Positions 17,011-26,915 of a stretch of DNA of 64,000 nt are shown here, in pieces. The position numbers and the translations under genes were made by a program. The stretch is taken from NCBI GenBank assembly GCA_028868515.1, contig JAGWUI010000014.1:16043-80042 (forward strand), written 5' to 3'. Positions within the stretch are counted from its first letter, which is position 1; each line of letters begins with the position of its first letter. The stretch is from Gammaproteobacteria bacterium (GTDB taxonomy: Bacteria > Pseudomonadota > Gammaproteobacteria > Pseudomonadales > Moraxellaceae). Below the pieces are notes generated by a model. That model made no database searches. It saw nothing but the letters and a program-made list of their open reading frames with translations, and was not told the origin of the DNA.

Positions 17011-19503
17011 ATGTTTCCTGAATCATCGTCCGATAGCAAAAATAATGGATCGTCTCAGACCGAATCATCTTCTTGTTGTTCAAAACCCAAAGAAGAGCCG
17101 CAACCACAGGTTCAGCATCATCACGACCATCATGAACACCACAATAAAGAAGAGGTTAAGAAACCTTCCTGTTGTGGAGGGGGTAAGCCTCATGAGAAGT
17201 CGGATTCGGCTGGATTATCAACGACCGAACATGATCCCGTTTGTGGCATGGTGGTCAGTCCCAGTTCACCACATCATCACGACTTTCAAGGCAAAACTTA
17301 TCACTTTTGTAGTGCTCGGTGCTTAAGTCGTTTTGCAGCGACCCCTGATCAGTTCCTAGACGATCAAAAAAAGCCCGCAGAGCAGCCAACCATTGCTGGC
17401 GCGATCTATACCTGTCCAATGCACCCAGAAATTCGTCAAGATCATGCAGGAGCATGTCCAAAATGTGGCATGGCATTAGAGCCTGAATTACCCAGCTTAG
17501 AAGATGATGAGTCACCTGAATTGGTGGACTTTCGCCATCGATTTTGGTTGAGTTTACCGCTGACGATGATCGTCTTTGTTCTAGCAATGTTTGGGCACTA
17601 TTTCCATCTCATCAATCCAGCCTTGCAAAGTTGGGTTGAATTGGTATTGGCAACGCCAGTGGTCTTGTGGGCGGGTCTGCCATTTTTTATACGCGGATTT
17701 CAGTCAGTGGTGAATCGTAGTCCAAACATGTGGACTCTCATTGGATTGGGCACTGGCGCGGCCTACATATACAGTGTGGTTGCAACGGTTGCTCCACAAC
17801 TCTTTCCAGCAGCATTTAAAGGAATGAATGGACACGTTGGTATCTACTTTGAAGCGGCGGCGGTCATTATCTCTCTGACGTTATTTGGTCAATTATTGGA
17901 ACTCAAAGCGCGCTCTCAGACCTCTGCTGCCATCAAATCATTACTAGGTTTAGCCCCAAAAACCGCACGACGGATCAACGAGAACGGACAGGAAGAAGAT
18001 GTTCCCCTAGATCAAGTTCATGTCGGTGACATATTGCGCGTAAGACCTGGCGAGAAAGTACCTGTGGATGGTGTGGTGGTCAATGGAACAAGTTCAGTTG
18101 ATGAGTCGATGATTACCGGTGAACCTATTCCAACCCGTAAAGAAACTGGCGATCACGTTGTAGGTGCTACGCTGAATACAACTGGTGCTTTAACCATTCG
18201 TGCAGAGCGTGTTGGTGCAGAAACTATGCTGTCACAGATCGTTCAAATGGTCTCGCAAGCCCAAAGATCAAAAGCGCCGATGCAACGGATGGCAGACAAA
18301 GTCGCAGGCTACTTTGTTCTTGCCGTGGTTACAGTTTCGATCATAACCTTTTTTGCATGGGGCTTTTTCGGATCAACTTCAGGCTGGGTTTATGGTTTGC
18401 TGAATGCGGTTTCCGTACTCATTATTGCTTGTCCTTGTGCGTTGGGCTTAGCCACGCCAATGTCGATCATGGTGACAACAGGCCGCGCTGCGACCCAAGG
18501 TATCCTCTTTAAAGATGCCGCAGCGATTGAGAGTTTACGCACTGTTGATACACTCATTGTCGATAAAACGGGGACATTGACTGAGGGAAAACCTCATTTT
18601 GATCAAGTGATTGCCGCCGCTGAATATCAATCGGATCAGGTTCTACAATGGGCTGCCAGTCTGGATCAAGGCAGTGAACATCCTTTGGCGGCTGCCATCG
18701 TGAAAGCAGCACACGAACAAGAACTAAAGCTTGTTCAGCCAGAGTCTTTTGACTCCATCATAGGTCAGGGTGTTACTGGTCGAATCAATGAGAAATCACT
18801 GTATCTGGGTAATGCGAGCTTGATGCAACAGCAGCACATTGACACTAGCTCTTTAGAGCTGCGTGCAGACGCGTTGCGACTGAAAGGTGCTAGCGTCATG
18901 TATCTCGCAGTAGAGGGGCATTTAGCTGGAATTCTATCCGTGCATGATCCGATTAAATCCAGCACTGTTGCAGCACTGGATGCCTTAAAACATGCCAATA
19001 TCAGAGTGATCATGGCAACAGGTGATGGTCGTGCTACAGCTAAATCCGTGGCAACGCAATTGGGCATAACCGAGTTTCATGGCGAAGTCAGCCCAGAAGA
19101 TAAATTGAATCTAGTCAAGAAAGAGCAAAATGCAGGTCATATCGTAGCAATGGCGGGTGATGGTATCAATGATGCACCCGCATTGGCACAAGCCAATATC
19201 GGGATTGCGATGGGTACGGGAACTGATGTTGCGGTTAACAGCGCACAAGTCACGCTCATTAAAGGTGATCTGCGCGGCATCTCCACCGCACGATCTTTAT
19301 CCGAAGCTGCTGTACGCAATATGAAACAGAATCTTGGCTTTGCCTTTTTATACAACGCGCTCGGAATTCCGCTTGCTGCTGGCATCTTGTATCCCGTGAC
19401 AGGATGGCTGCTATCACCCATGATCGCAGCATTGGCGATGAGTTTAAGTTCAGCGTCAGTGATTACAAATGCGCTAAGACTTCGAGGTGCTGCTCTCAAG
19501 TAG
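17011..19503 (+). CDS. copA: Cu/Ag P1B-type ATPase with YHS and heavy-metal-binding domains
   Basis: A pump of about 830 residues for Cu(I)/Ag(I). In place of HMA domains the N-terminus has Cys/His clusters ([31 protein letters not shown]), a YHS domain (DPVCGMVV...YHFCSARC, about 75-120) and a heavy-metal-binding domain (YTCPMHPEI...[10 protein letters not shown], about 133-155), as in SilP/CopF pumps. Catalytic parts are [13 protein letters not shown] (about 474), [10 protein letters not shown] (517) and [11 protein letters not shown] (716). The frame is open from 16849, but that lies inside the MerR gene and before the promoter, so the ATG at 17011 is the start. Confidence 0.94.
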   Translation: MFPESSSDSKNNGSSQTESSSCCSKPKEEPQPQVQHHHDHHEHHNKEEVKKPSCCGGGKPHEKSDSAGLSTTEHDPVCGMVVSPSSPHHHDFQGKTYHFCSARCLSRFAATPDQFLDDQKKPAEQPTIAGAIYTCPMHPEIRQDHAGACPKCGMALEPELPSLEDDESPELVDFRHRFWLSLPLTMIVFVLAMFGHYFHLINPALQSWVELVLATPVVLWAGLPFFIRGFQSVVNRSPNMWTLIGLGTGAAYIYSVVATVAPQLFPAAFKGMNGHVGIYFEAAAVIISLTLFGQLLELKARSQTSAAIKSLLGLAPKTARRINENGQEEDVPLDQVHVGDILRVRPGEKVPVDGVVVNGTSSVDESMITGEPIPTRKETGDHVVGATLNTTGALTIRAERVGAETMLSQIVQMVSQAQRSKAPMQRMADKVAGYFVLAVVTVSIITFFAWGFFGSTSGWVYGLLNAVSVLIIACPCALGLATPMSIMVTTGRAATQGILFKDAAAIESLRTVDTLIVDKTGTLTEGKPHFDQVIAAAEYQSDQVLQWAASLDQGSEHPLAAAIVKAAHEQELKLVQPESFDSIIGQGVTGRINEKSLYLGNASLMQQQHIDTSSLELRADALRLKGASVMYLAVEGHLAGILSVHDPIKSSTVAALDALKHANIRVIMATGDGRATAKSVATQLGITEFHGEVSPEDKLNLVKKEQNAGHIVAMAGDGINDAPALAQANIGIAMGTGTDVAVNSAQVTLIKGDLRGISTARSLSEAAVRNMKQNLGFAFLYNALGIPLAAGILYPVTGWLLSPMIAALAMSLSSASVITNALRLRGAALK

Positions 19504-19535
19504 TTGGTGAAAACTTAATCTTCTATTTAGCAAAT

Positions 19536-19568
19536 AGCCCGTTCACTGAATAAGACAGTGAACGGGCT
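19536..19568 (+). terminator. Rho-independent terminator after the Cu/Ag ATPase
   Basis: A perfect 13-bp stem (AGCCCGTTCACTG and CAGTGAACGGGCT) with a 7-base loop is followed by TTTCTTT. It lies between convergent genes and may also stop transcription of the sensor kinase gene from the other side. Confidence 0.92.
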
Positions 19569-19608
19569 TTTCTTTGGCATATTAGTTTGCCAGTAAAAAA
19601 TATTATGA

Positions 19609-20982
19609 TCACTTTTGACGTTCAAACCCAATCTTAAACATAACGCTATCTTGATCCGAAAAAGCCTCTATTTGACCACCATGCGCTTGCACAATAGATT
19701 TAGTAATAGCGAGTCCTAAACCTGATCCTTCTTCGGTACGTTGTCGTGATGTATCGGTACGATAAAATCGATCAAACAGACGCGATACTTGTTCGGAGGA
19801 CAGTGGCTCGGCTTCATTCTGAATAGTGATGACCGTTGACTCTTCCTGCTCATTTAGGTGAATTGAAATATTACCCTGTCCTTTGCCATACCGAATCGCA
19901 TTTGCAATCAAGTTACTCAATGCGCGGCGTAACATCAATTGATCACCCTGCATGACCGCTGACCCAGATAAATTGAGTTTCATCCCTTTATCTGCGGCTA
20001 ATGCATCGTAAAATTCAAATAAGGCAATCACTTCTTGTCGCAGATCTACTTTCTGTAAATGCGGCAAACTTAATCCGTGATCGGCTTTGGCCAGAAATAG
20101 CATATCTGCGATCATGCGAGCCAGCCGCTCATACTCCTCTAAATTAGAAAACAAGACATCTTGATAAGTGGGAATATCACGAGGTTTAGATAAACACACT
20201 TGCGTTTGTGTCATCAGCGTATTGATGGGCGTTCTCAACTCATGGGCAAGATCCGAGGAGAAGTCAGAGAGCCGCCCAACCGCATCTTCTAGCCGATCTA
20301 ACATGGAATTAAAAGCTGTAGCTAATGGTTTGAGTTCTGTAGGCGCATGGTTTTCATCAAGTCTTCCCGTTAAATGCTGCGCAGATATGCCTTCCGCGAC
20401 TAGTGCCATGGATTGAGCTGGACGTAGTCCTCTCCGTGCTGCTAACCAACCTAAGATCATTAGGCTCATTGTAGCAACGCCTCCAATCATCAAGAGTTGT
20501 TGTCGAAATTCATCCAGAAAGTGAGAGTGATCCGTAGTTTCAATACCCACAACAATGCGATTACTCTCTGATGACTCTGTTTGTGAATGTTTGACGATGA
20601 TACCGCGATAATCCTTTTGGTTAATCTGCCACTCAGTCAGTGGTGACAATTTGCCATATCGGGTGGGGTGGTCTGGAATTGAAGCAGCAACGGTTGCTAA
20701 CAAGGGCGTACCGATTGGACGTTCAATCTGCACCATCAACCCATGGTGTCCGACTAAAGCATCATTGAGTTGTTGAATCAGCAGTGGTTGATTTTGAGGT
20801 ATTTGCTGTAAGATATTTTCTATTAATGCCACTTTTCCTTCAAGCAAAGCGCGATCTTGCTTTTCAAAATGATGCATCACCAATTGATGAATTACGATGC
20901 TCATCATGAGTAAAATGAGTGCGGTAAAAAAGGTGAAAATCAAACTAATACGAAGACTAATTGAGCTAAGCAGTCGCATCAT
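19609..20982 (-). CDS. cusS: Heavy-metal sensor histidine kinase (CusS type)
   Basis: An inner-membrane kinase of about 457 residues sensing periplasmic copper/silver. Order of parts: first membrane helix ([18 protein letters not shown]), periplasmic sensor region, second helix ([17 protein letters not shown]), HAMP linker, phospho-acceptor [11 protein letters not shown] and ATP-binding boxes ([19 protein letters not shown]). The frame opens at 21000, but an ATG at 20982 has GGAGG six bases before it and is the better start. It overlaps the response regulator gene by 17 bases. Confidence 0.92.
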   Translation of the reverse strand: MMRLLSSISLRISLIFTFFTALILLMMSIVIHQLVMHHFEKQDRALLEGKVALIENILQQIPQNQPLLIQQLNDALVGHHGLMVQIERPIGTPLLATVAASIPDHPTRYGKLSPLTEWQINQKDYRGIIVKHSQTESSESNRIVVGIETTDHSHFLDEFRQQLLMIGGVATMSLMILGWLAARRGLRPAQSMALVAEGISAQHLTGRLDENHAPTELKPLATAFNSMLDRLEDAVGRLSDFSSDLAHELRTPINTLMTQTQVCLSKPRDIPTYQDVLFSNLEEYERLARMIADMLFLAKADHGLSLPHLQKVDLRQEVIALFEFYDALAADKGMKLNLSGSAVMQGDQLMLRRALSNLIANAIRYGKGQGNISIHLNEQEESTVITIQNEAEPLSSEQVSRLFDRFYRTDTSRQRTEEGSGLGLAITKSIVQAHGGQIEAFSDQDSVMFKIGFERQK

Positions 20983-21652
20983 CGCCAACCTCCAGCACAT
21001 AGCCCATGCCGCGAATGGTTTGAATCAGTCTTGGACTGAATCCCAGATCGACTTTACTGCGTAATCTTTTGATGGCGACTTCCACCACATTGGTGTCACT
21101 ATCAAAATTCATATCCCAAACTTGGGATGCAATCAGAGATCGTGGCAAGATTTCTCCTTGTCTACGCATAAAAAGCTCAAGTAAGGCAAATTCTTTAGCC
21201 GTTAAATCAATCCGTTGACCTGCACGCGTGACGCGCCTACGACGTAGATCCAACTCTAAATCAGCAACACAAATCACATCATCTTCGCGTTGTTGTCCAC
21301 GACGTAATAAGCTCATGATTCGCGCGAGTAGCTCGGCAAAAGCAAAGGGTTTGACTAAATAATCATCTGCACCCAGTTTTAAGCCTTTGACTCGATCATC
21401 AATTTCATCTTTCGCGGTGAGGAATAGGATCGGCATCGTTAGTCCTGCTTGTCTGATTGCCGACAGCACTGACCAACCATCAAGCATCGGTAACATCACA
21501 TCTAAAATGATTAAGTCATACGTTTCAGACAGCGCTTGATGCTTACCAGATAGACCATCCGAGACCCAATCCGTGATATATCCAGCCTCACTGAGACCTT
21601 GCTTCAAATAATCACCCGTCTTTAGGTCATCTTCAACCAATAAAATTCTCAT
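20966..21652 (-). CDS. cusR: OmpR/PhoB-type response regulator (CusR type)
   Basis: A 228-residue regulator: receiver domain with phosphorylated Asp in [14 protein letters not shown] and the conserved Lys in [10 protein letters not shown], then a winged-helix DNA-binding domain ending [14 protein letters not shown]. It is closest in appearance to CusR/CopR. Its likely binding site at 21716-21737 lies 64 bases upstream of the start codon, and two related sites are near copC and the Met/His-rich gene. It is co-transcribed with the kinase. Confidence 0.93.
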   Translation of the reverse strand: MRILLVEDDLKTGDYLKQGLSEAGYITDWVSDGLSGKHQALSETYDLIILDVMLPMLDGWSVLSAIRQAGLTMPILFLTAKDEIDDRVKGLKLGADDYLVKPFAFAELLARIMSLLRRGQQREDDVICVADLELDLRRRRVTRAGQRIDLTAKEFALLELFMRRQGEILPRSLIASQVWDMNFDSDTNVVEVAIKRLRSKVDLGFSPRLIQTIRGMGYVLEVGDDATA

Positions 21653-21715
21653 ATCAGCTTCAATTTCGTTTCAATATTAACAACAGCATACTGCTTGCAG
21701 CACTGCGTTGTCTGC

Positions 21716-21737
21716 AAGATGACAAAATTGTCATTTT
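21716..21737. promoter_or_regulatory. CusR box upstream of cusRS
   Basis: AAGATGACAAAATTGTCATTTT matches the E. coli CusR box (AAAATGACAANNTTGTCATTTT) at all but one defined position. It is 64 bases before cusR and could also act rightward. About 24 bases to its right are shared with the box at 24484 (CAAGTCATGTTG, then TGTTGG), which marks a duplicated promoter region. Confidence 0.85.
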
Positions 21738-21879
21738 CAAGTCATGTTGGTGTTGGCTAACCAAAGTGAATATACCTCGTTAAATCTAGGCAGCCATGAC
21801 GGACTGGAAAACCTTTGATGACTCAATAAGTTTCGGGGGCATTACAGACTAGATCATTTAAAAATTCATGAGGTACGGA

Positions 21880-22455
21880 ATGTTAGATGCTTTTAAAAAG
21901 CTTATTTCAAAGTCAAAACAGCAGCGTTGGGATCGAGAATATCGAAATGGCAAATGGGAGTACTTGCATAGCTTACGTGAGTTGGGGCACAACAGTATTT
22001 TAGCTGGATATGCTGGTTTCTTAGGCGTGGAAACTGTATTAGATGTGGGCTGCGGTAATGGTAATTTGCCACGTCTTCTCAACCGCATTAATTTTTATGT
22101 AGGTATTGACATTAGTCCTATTGCTTTAGCGCAGCTTAGGGAACTGATGGGTGATGAGTTTAAATATCAATTGATAGAAGCTAATTTTGATAATTTTACG
22201 CCTACAGACCTTAAAGTCGATTTGGTGATTTTTAATGAAAGTCTTTATTACAGTAAAAATCCTTATAAAACTTTGCAGTCTTATGTTCAGACATTAGCTC
22301 CTGATGGGCGAATAGCTATTTCAATGTTCGAGAATTCTCGTGCCACGGAAGTCTGGGATGCTGTAGATCAACTATTTGAAACAATAGATAAGACGTCTGT
22401 CACAATTGACGATAAAACATGGGCTTGTCGATTGCTGATACCTCACTCCAGCTAG
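21880..22455 (+). CDS. Class I SAM-dependent methyltransferase, substrate unknown
   Basis: About 191 residues. The SAM-binding motif VLDVGCGNGNLPRLL is near residue 55, followed by YVGIDISPIALAQL and the NESLYY region typical of the Rossmann methyltransferase fold. No substrate domain can be recognised; the C-terminal part is short. An ATG at 21868 is in frame, but the one at 21880 has GAGG seven bases ahead. The gene lies between a CusR box and a copper-linked small gene and seems AT-rich compared with its neighbours, as if inserted (see findings). Confidence 0.82.
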   Translation: MLDAFKKLISKSKQQRWDREYRNGKWEYLHSLRELGHNSILAGYAGFLGVETVLDVGCGNGNLPRLLNRINFYVGIDISPIALAQLRELMGDEFKYQLIEANFDNFTPTDLKVDLVIFNESLYYSKNPYKTLQSYVQTLAPDGRIAISMFENSRATEVWDAVDQLFETIDKTSVTIDDKTWACRLLIPHSS

Positions 22456-22497
22456 GATTTAAAGCATTCTATATTTAATCAATTTTTGGAATAATTT

Positions 22498-22833
22498 ATG
22501 AAAATTTTAACTCCGCAAAGCTTTGTGATAACAATACTCATTGCCCTTAGTGCCCCGAATGTTTGGGCGCATGATCCAGCAGAACAGGCAAAAGAAGTCA
22601 CTGAAGCACCGAAGTCACACTTATCCGCTATGTCAGAAGATGATTTGGAAGTTGTGACAGATCACGGTCATACCAAGGATGTTACTGATGAAAAATCTCC
22701 ACATACACATGGGGATGAGGAAAGTCTTTTGAAAAATAATATTTTATATATTGAACGGAATTTATTAACTACACCCCAATCGGTTATTCAACCTCAACCC
22801 TTAGTACCATCAGTGAGTCCAAGTAAACCTTGA
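22498..22833 (+). CDS. Small secreted copper-cluster protein (KSPHTHGD family)
   Basis: A 111-residue protein with a signal peptide (cleaved after VWA, mature start HDPAEQ). The middle reads MSEDDLEVVTDHGH and then EKSPHTHGDEESLL, which recurs in the protein at 28196-28474. Its N-terminal 30 residues instead match the Met/His-rich protein at 24590, including the 5' leader. It looks like a mosaic of the two. The family is not known to me; His residues and the setting suggest a periplasmic copper-linked role. Confidence 0.65.
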   Translation: MKILTPQSFVITILIALSAPNVWAHDPAEQAKEVTEAPKSHLSAMSEDDLEVVTDHGHTKDVTDEKSPHTHGDEESLLKNNILYIERNLLTTPQSVIQPQPLVPSVSPSKP

Positions 22834-22903
22834 TGCGGGGTTGCTTCGAGGTTCGACTTGGATTCGTGTGAAAGTCTGCAAAAAAACTGCATTTTAGCTT
22901 TCC

Positions 22904-23785
22904 TTACGCAATGCCGATGACTGATGTAATGTAGCCAGTCACCAACAATATGGTTAAACCAAGTGACATTTCCAACAAAATGGCATAGCTCAACTGCTTG
23001 GCAAATCGCGGATGCTCTAGTCGAGGTGTGAAATACCATTTGTTAAATGCAGCTAATAGCAAAATGGATGCAACAAGAGCCAATTTAAGGATAAAGCCAT
23101 AACCATACGGTGTGGTCAATAGAATGTGAATGTTAAGTAGCATAATGGCAACGGTTAGCCCACATACAACCAGAAGTCCCACAATTATTGCTGCAATTCG
23201 ACCAAACAGGTGCATGCTGTCTTTTAATGGCATTCCTTCAATGGTACGACTAAGTTTCCATAATGGAAACAGCGCACCCATCCATAAAGACATCACAATA
23301 ATATGAATGGAAATTAAAATCTGAGCAAAGAGCGGTAAATTGGTGACATGGCCTAACTGAGAAAAGCTTGTCACAATAATTAATGATGCCAGCGCTATAG
23401 CTACTCCGCTAAACCAAGATGGATTACTTGTAGACCACCGATAATTTTTTGCAATTAGCAATACCGCAATGATGGAAAAACATAATGTTCTAGTGATCTG
23501 AATGGTTCCCACTGGACTATGCAACAAGATTTTTAAAAAGGTAGGATCAATCATGCCTTGCAAGCCATTATTGGCAAAGCTCCCAACCTGTATAAAGAAG
23601 CTGGCAATACTAGAGATGCCGCCAAGGACTGCACCTAGTAGCATGTAATTAATGATTGTTTTACTGAGATGCTGATATTTTGAAAGGAATAAGTACATAA
23701 ATGAACCACCAATCACAAATGCCATGCCAGCGTAAAGCATGACTTTTTCAATCCAAGCTGCCCATAACCAATATTCTGAAGCCAT
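22904..23785 (-). CDS. copD: CopD-family copper resistance membrane protein
   Basis: About 293 residues with eight hydrophobic segments, the usual CopD/PcoD layout. His and Met residues in membrane segments (HVTNLPLFAQ, SIHIIVMSLWMGALFP) are typical. CopD acts with periplasmic CopC, probably moving copper across the inner membrane. The frame is open from 23830, but MASEYWLW at 23785 is the likely start, with GGAAGAA upstream. It follows copC by 77 bases. Confidence 0.88.
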   Translation of the reverse strand: MASEYWLWAAWIEKVMLYAGMAFVIGGSFMYLFLSKYQHLSKTIINYMLLGAVLGGISSIASFFIQVGSFANNGLQGMIDPTFLKILLHSPVGTIQITRTLCFSIIAVLLIAKNYRWSTSNPSWFSGVAIALASLIIVTSFSQLGHVTNLPLFAQILISIHIIVMSLWMGALFPLWKLSRTIEGMPLKDSMHLFGRIAAIIVGLLVVCGLTVAIMLLNIHILLTTPYGYGFILKLALVASILLLAAFNKWYFTPRLEHPRFAKQLSYAILLEMSLGLTILLVTGYITSVIGIA

Positions 23786-23862
23786 AATTATTCTTCCAGA
23801 AAAAGCCCGATGCCAAAGACTGCATGGCATAGGGCGGGATTAACTCCAAATGTGTCAGTTTT

Positions 23863-24231
23863 TTATTTCACTGTGAATTGAAAACTTCCACTCATGTTGT
23901 GACCGTCATCACCCATGATTGTCCAGCTCTCGGTATACGTTGATTTGGCTAATTTTGGCACTGCAATCTCAAAACTCTTATTCATGACTGAAGAAACTTT
24001 AAAATTCAGTGGAACATTCTTTTTTTGAGCATTAGTCAGTTTCAGTCCCATCAACATCACGGGTTCACCAAAAGTCAGTGTTAGCTTGGATGGCGCAGTA
24101 ACTTTTGAGTTTACTGCTGGGATAGCGCTTTGCAGTGTTGTGTGAGCAAAAGCGCTGGTAGTAGTAATTGCAACAGCAGAGACGATTACTGCATTACGCA
24201 CACTAACCAAGATTTTTTGAAATGCTTTCAT
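23863..24231 (-). CDS. copC: CopC periplasmic copper-binding protein
   Basis: A 122-residue secreted protein with a signal peptide cleaved after AFA, giving a mature N-terminal His (HTTLQSAIPA). That His together with the Asp and His in MGDDGHNMSG forms the Cu(II) site known in CopC. LTLTFGEPVM is a family pattern. The protein is a small beta-sandwich. First gene of a copC-copD unit; a CusR-like box lies about 120 bases upstream. Confidence 0.92.
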   Translation of the reverse strand: MKAFQKILVSVRNAVIVSAVAITTTSAFAHTTLQSAIPAVNSKVTAPSKLTLTFGEPVMLMGLKLTNAQKKNVPLNFKVSSVMNKSFEIAVPKLAKSTYTESWTIMGDDGHNMSGSFQFTVK

Positions 24232-24349
24232 GAGGTATTTCCTATCGTTAAATGAGTGAGTACAGAATTTTCCGTCAACAAAAAATTAAGATGACAGCTA
24301 CCTGTTGGTATTGATCTTAGTATTGATGAATAGACACAAAGATGACCCC

Positions 24350-24371
24350 AAAATGATATTTTTGTCATTTT
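24350..24371. promoter_or_regulatory. CusR-like box upstream of copCD
   Basis: AAAATGATATTTTTGTCATTTT keeps one full half-site (TTGTCATTTT) and a weaker partner (AAAATGATA) with the 22-base length of a CusR box. It lies 119 bases before copC. Weaker than the other two. Confidence 0.5.
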
Positions 24372-24483
24372 TGGTCGAGACCCGAAAAAAGAACGAATAT
24401 CCGTCTACCAAATCGGGTCTCGTCCAGTTGTTATGCATAACAACAAGAATCGTTATCGTATCGCTTAAGTTAACCGATATCTG

Positions 24484-24505
24484 AAAATGACAAAAATGTC
24501 ATTTT
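24484..24505. promoter_or_regulatory. CusR box upstream of the copper oxidase operon
   Basis: AAAATGACAAAAATGTCATTTT is an almost perfect CusR box. It lies 84 bases before the Met/His-rich gene at 24590 and so probably drives that gene and perhaps copA-copB downstream. Confidence 0.85.
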
Positions 24506-24589
24506 CAAGTCATGTTGATGTTGGTTAAAAAGCGCGATGATCAGGGTTGATAGTGCGCTTCTATATTTAATCAGTTTTTGGAGTAATTC

Positions 24590-24928
24590 ATGAAATTCTT
24601 AACTCGTCAAAGCTTTGCAATTACAGTACTACTTGCACTCAGTACTCAAACTGTTTGGGCGCATGATCCAACCGAACATGCAAAAGAAGAAGCCGAAAAA
24701 TGTGAATCCATGCAAAAAATGGATATGTCTAAAATGGATCATAAAGATCCAGCCATGCAAGCCATGATGCAGAAATGTGCAAAAAAAACCTCTACTGCAC
24801 ATGATGTAATGCCAGCAATGGATCATAGCCATATGCAAAATATGAAGATGGACGACATGAACAATATGCCCATGAAAATGGATCATTCCAACATGGCTAT
24901 GCCAGCGACCACGCCATCTAGCAAATAA
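24590..24928 (+). CDS. Met/His-rich secreted protein
   Basis: A 112-residue protein with a signal peptide ending VWA and mature start HDPTEH. The rest is rich in Met, His, Asp and Lys with repeats such as MDMSKMDHKD and MDHSHMQNMKMDDM, like the repeat part of CopB. Such stretches bind Cu(I) and Cu(II) loosely in the periplasm. Two Cys (KCESM, QKCAK) are present. It is under a CusR box and precedes copA. Its signal peptide is shared with the protein at 22498. Confidence 0.75.
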   Translation: MKFLTRQSFAITVLLALSTQTVWAHDPTEHAKEEAEKCESMQKMDMSKMDHKDPAMQAMMQKCAKKTSTAHDVMPAMDHSHMQNMKMDDMNNMPMKMDHSNMAMPATTPSSK

Positions 24929-25263
24929 CCCATCATCTAACAAAAACACCACGTCATCGCAATCAAAGAGAGTTATTGTTACTTTTATAAAGTTTACAGT
25001 TAATAAGTGCCTTTGTTACGGTGATCGACGGTTTGGTATTTTTCTATCTGGGCCATCTACTCATAGTGTGGATGTGCTTCATACAAAGCAGGTGTACTGG
25101 GCGTTAGATACGTTATTTGAACGATCCATCGAACAGCGAACTAAAGATATTGTAGCGCCACTCGACAACCGTCAAATGCGGTTATCTGGTGGACAAGACT
25201 ATAGCGGGATGTAATGTACTGATCTAGCATGGAACTCTGTTCAAAAAATACTATAGGTGTTGT
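24929..25263 (+). other. Intergenic stretch with an unexplained open frame
   Basis: One frame is open over about 260 bases and ends with a TAA at 25212. Its last part reads VYWALDTLFERSIEQRTKDI and MRLSGGQDYSGM, which looks like coding sequence, but there is no ATG at a suitable place and no ribosome site. It may be the tail of a lost gene. The 50 bases before copA hold its start region. Confidence 0.35.
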
Positions 25264-26913
25264 ATGACTCATCAATTATCAAGACGACAGTTTGTTCAAG
25301 GTGTTGCGATAGCGGGACTGGCCGTGAGTAGTGGCGTATGGGCTAAGTCAACCAAACCGTCCGTTATCGCCGCTCAAATGCCAAATCTAAAAGGCAACCA
25401 ATTTGATTTAACGATCGATGAGGCACTCGTCAATTATACGGGCAAGTCTCGAATAGCAACTGTGATCAATGGCAGCTTACCAGCACCCGTCCTGCATTTT
25501 AAGGAAGGTGAAACCGTCACCATTCGCGTGACCAATCGTCTCAAAGAACAATCGTCAATTCATTGGCATGGTCTATTGCTGCCTTTCGGGATGGACGGCG
25601 TGCCTGGGATTAGCTTTAAAGGCATTGAACCAGGACAAACCTTTACCTATCAATTTCCCATTCTACAAAGTGGCACCTATTGGTATCACTCGCACTCTGG
25701 CTTTCAAGAACAGACAGGCATGATGGGTGCGATTGTGATTGAGCCGCGTGATGGTGAGACCATCCAAGCGGATCGTGACCATGTGATCATGCTCTCGGAT
25801 TGGACGGATGCCAATCCCATGATGCTACTCAATAAGCTCAAAATGGAATCGGGTTTTGATAATTATCAGATGCCTACAGCGACTCAATTCTTAGCTGATG
25901 TACGCAAGAATGGTTGGAAGAACACGGTTGCTGATCGCAAGATATGGAATGAAATGCGCATGATGCCCACCGATTTCACCGATCTTTCAGCACATACCTT
26001 TACCTATCTCATGAACGGCACCAATCCAGCATCAAATTGGACTGGACTGTTTAGCAAAGGCGACAAGGTACGTCTACGTTTTATCAATGGCAGTGCTCAA
26101 ACTATTTTTGATGTGCGGATTCCGGGCTTAAAACTCACCGTGATTGGCACGGATGGTCAATTGGTCGAGCCAGTCACTGTCGATGAATTTAGAATTGGCG
26201 TTGCTGAAACCTATGATGTATTAGTCGAACCGAGTGATGATGCCTATACGATATTTGCCCAAAATATTGATCGCACAGGTTATGCCTGTGGCACTTTGGC
26301 GGTTAAAGCGGGATTAAGTGCCCCGATTCCCCCTTTGGACAAAATTCAATGGCTCAGCATGACCGACATGATGGGTGATATGTCGGGCAAGACGATGGCA
26401 AAACATGCCAGCACTGAGTATGGTTTCAGTACCGATATGCATGTCGATATGCCGCGCACTAATCTCGATGATGCTGGGGTTAACCTGCGGAACAATGGTC
26501 GCCGTGTCTTGACCTATGCCGATCTGCACTCCATTGGCAACGCCAAGCTTGAGCAACGGGAGCCTACGCGCGAAATTGAAATGCATTTAACGGGCAATAT
26601 GGAACGCTATATCTGGGGTTTCGACGGTCAGACCTTTAAAGAATCTAAACCCGTGCGTCTTGCCAAGGGTGAGCGGGTTAGGATTTCACTGGTGAATGAC
26701 ACGATGATGACTCACCCGATGCACTTACATGGCATGTGGAGCGATCTACGCGCACCCAGTGGTGATTTTCAAGTCCGCAAACATACAATCGTCGTGCAAC
26801 CTGCACAAAAAATCTCGTTTGACGTCACTGGAGAAGCGGGTCGATGGGCATGGCACTGCCATCTTCTCTACCATATGGAGTCAGGCATGTTTCGTGAAGT
26901 GGTGGTGGATTAA
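25264..26913 (+). CDS. copA: Multicopper oxidase CopA/PcoA
   Basis: A 549-residue periplasmic copper oxidase, expected to oxidise Cu(I) to Cu(II). A Tat signal (SRRQFVQGVAIAGLAVS) shows export of the folded protein. All four copper motifs are present: HWHG near residue 98, HSHSG near 140, HPMHLHG near 485 and HCHLLYHM near 535. A Met-rich segment (SMTDMMGDMSGKTM) lies around residues 365-378. It is followed after two bases by copB. The symbol is that of the plasmid-type copper resistance genes and not the ATPase. Confidence 0.95.
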   Translation: MTHQLSRRQFVQGVAIAGLAVSSGVWAKSTKPSVIAAQMPNLKGNQFDLTIDEALVNYTGKSRIATVINGSLPAPVLHFKEGETVTIRVTNRLKEQSSIHWHGLLLPFGMDGVPGISFKGIEPGQTFTYQFPILQSGTYWYHSHSGFQEQTGMMGAIVIEPRDGETIQADRDHVIMLSDWTDANPMMLLNKLKMESGFDNYQMPTATQFLADVRKNGWKNTVADRKIWNEMRMMPTDFTDLSAHTFTYLMNGTNPASNWTGLFSKGDKVRLRFINGSAQTIFDVRIPGLKLTVIGTDGQLVEPVTVDEFRIGVAETYDVLVEPSDDAYTIFAQNIDRTGYACGTLAVKAGLSAPIPPLDKIQWLSMTDMMGDMSGKTMAKHASTEYGFSTDMHVDMPRTNLDDAGVNLRNNGRRVLTYADLHSIGNAKLEQREPTREIEMHLTGNMERYIWGFDGQTFKESKPVRLAKGERVRISLVNDTMMTHPMHLHGMWSDLRAPSGDFQVRKHTIVVQPAQKISFDVTGEAGRWAWHCHLLYHMESGMFREVVVD

Positions 26914-26915
26914 CT

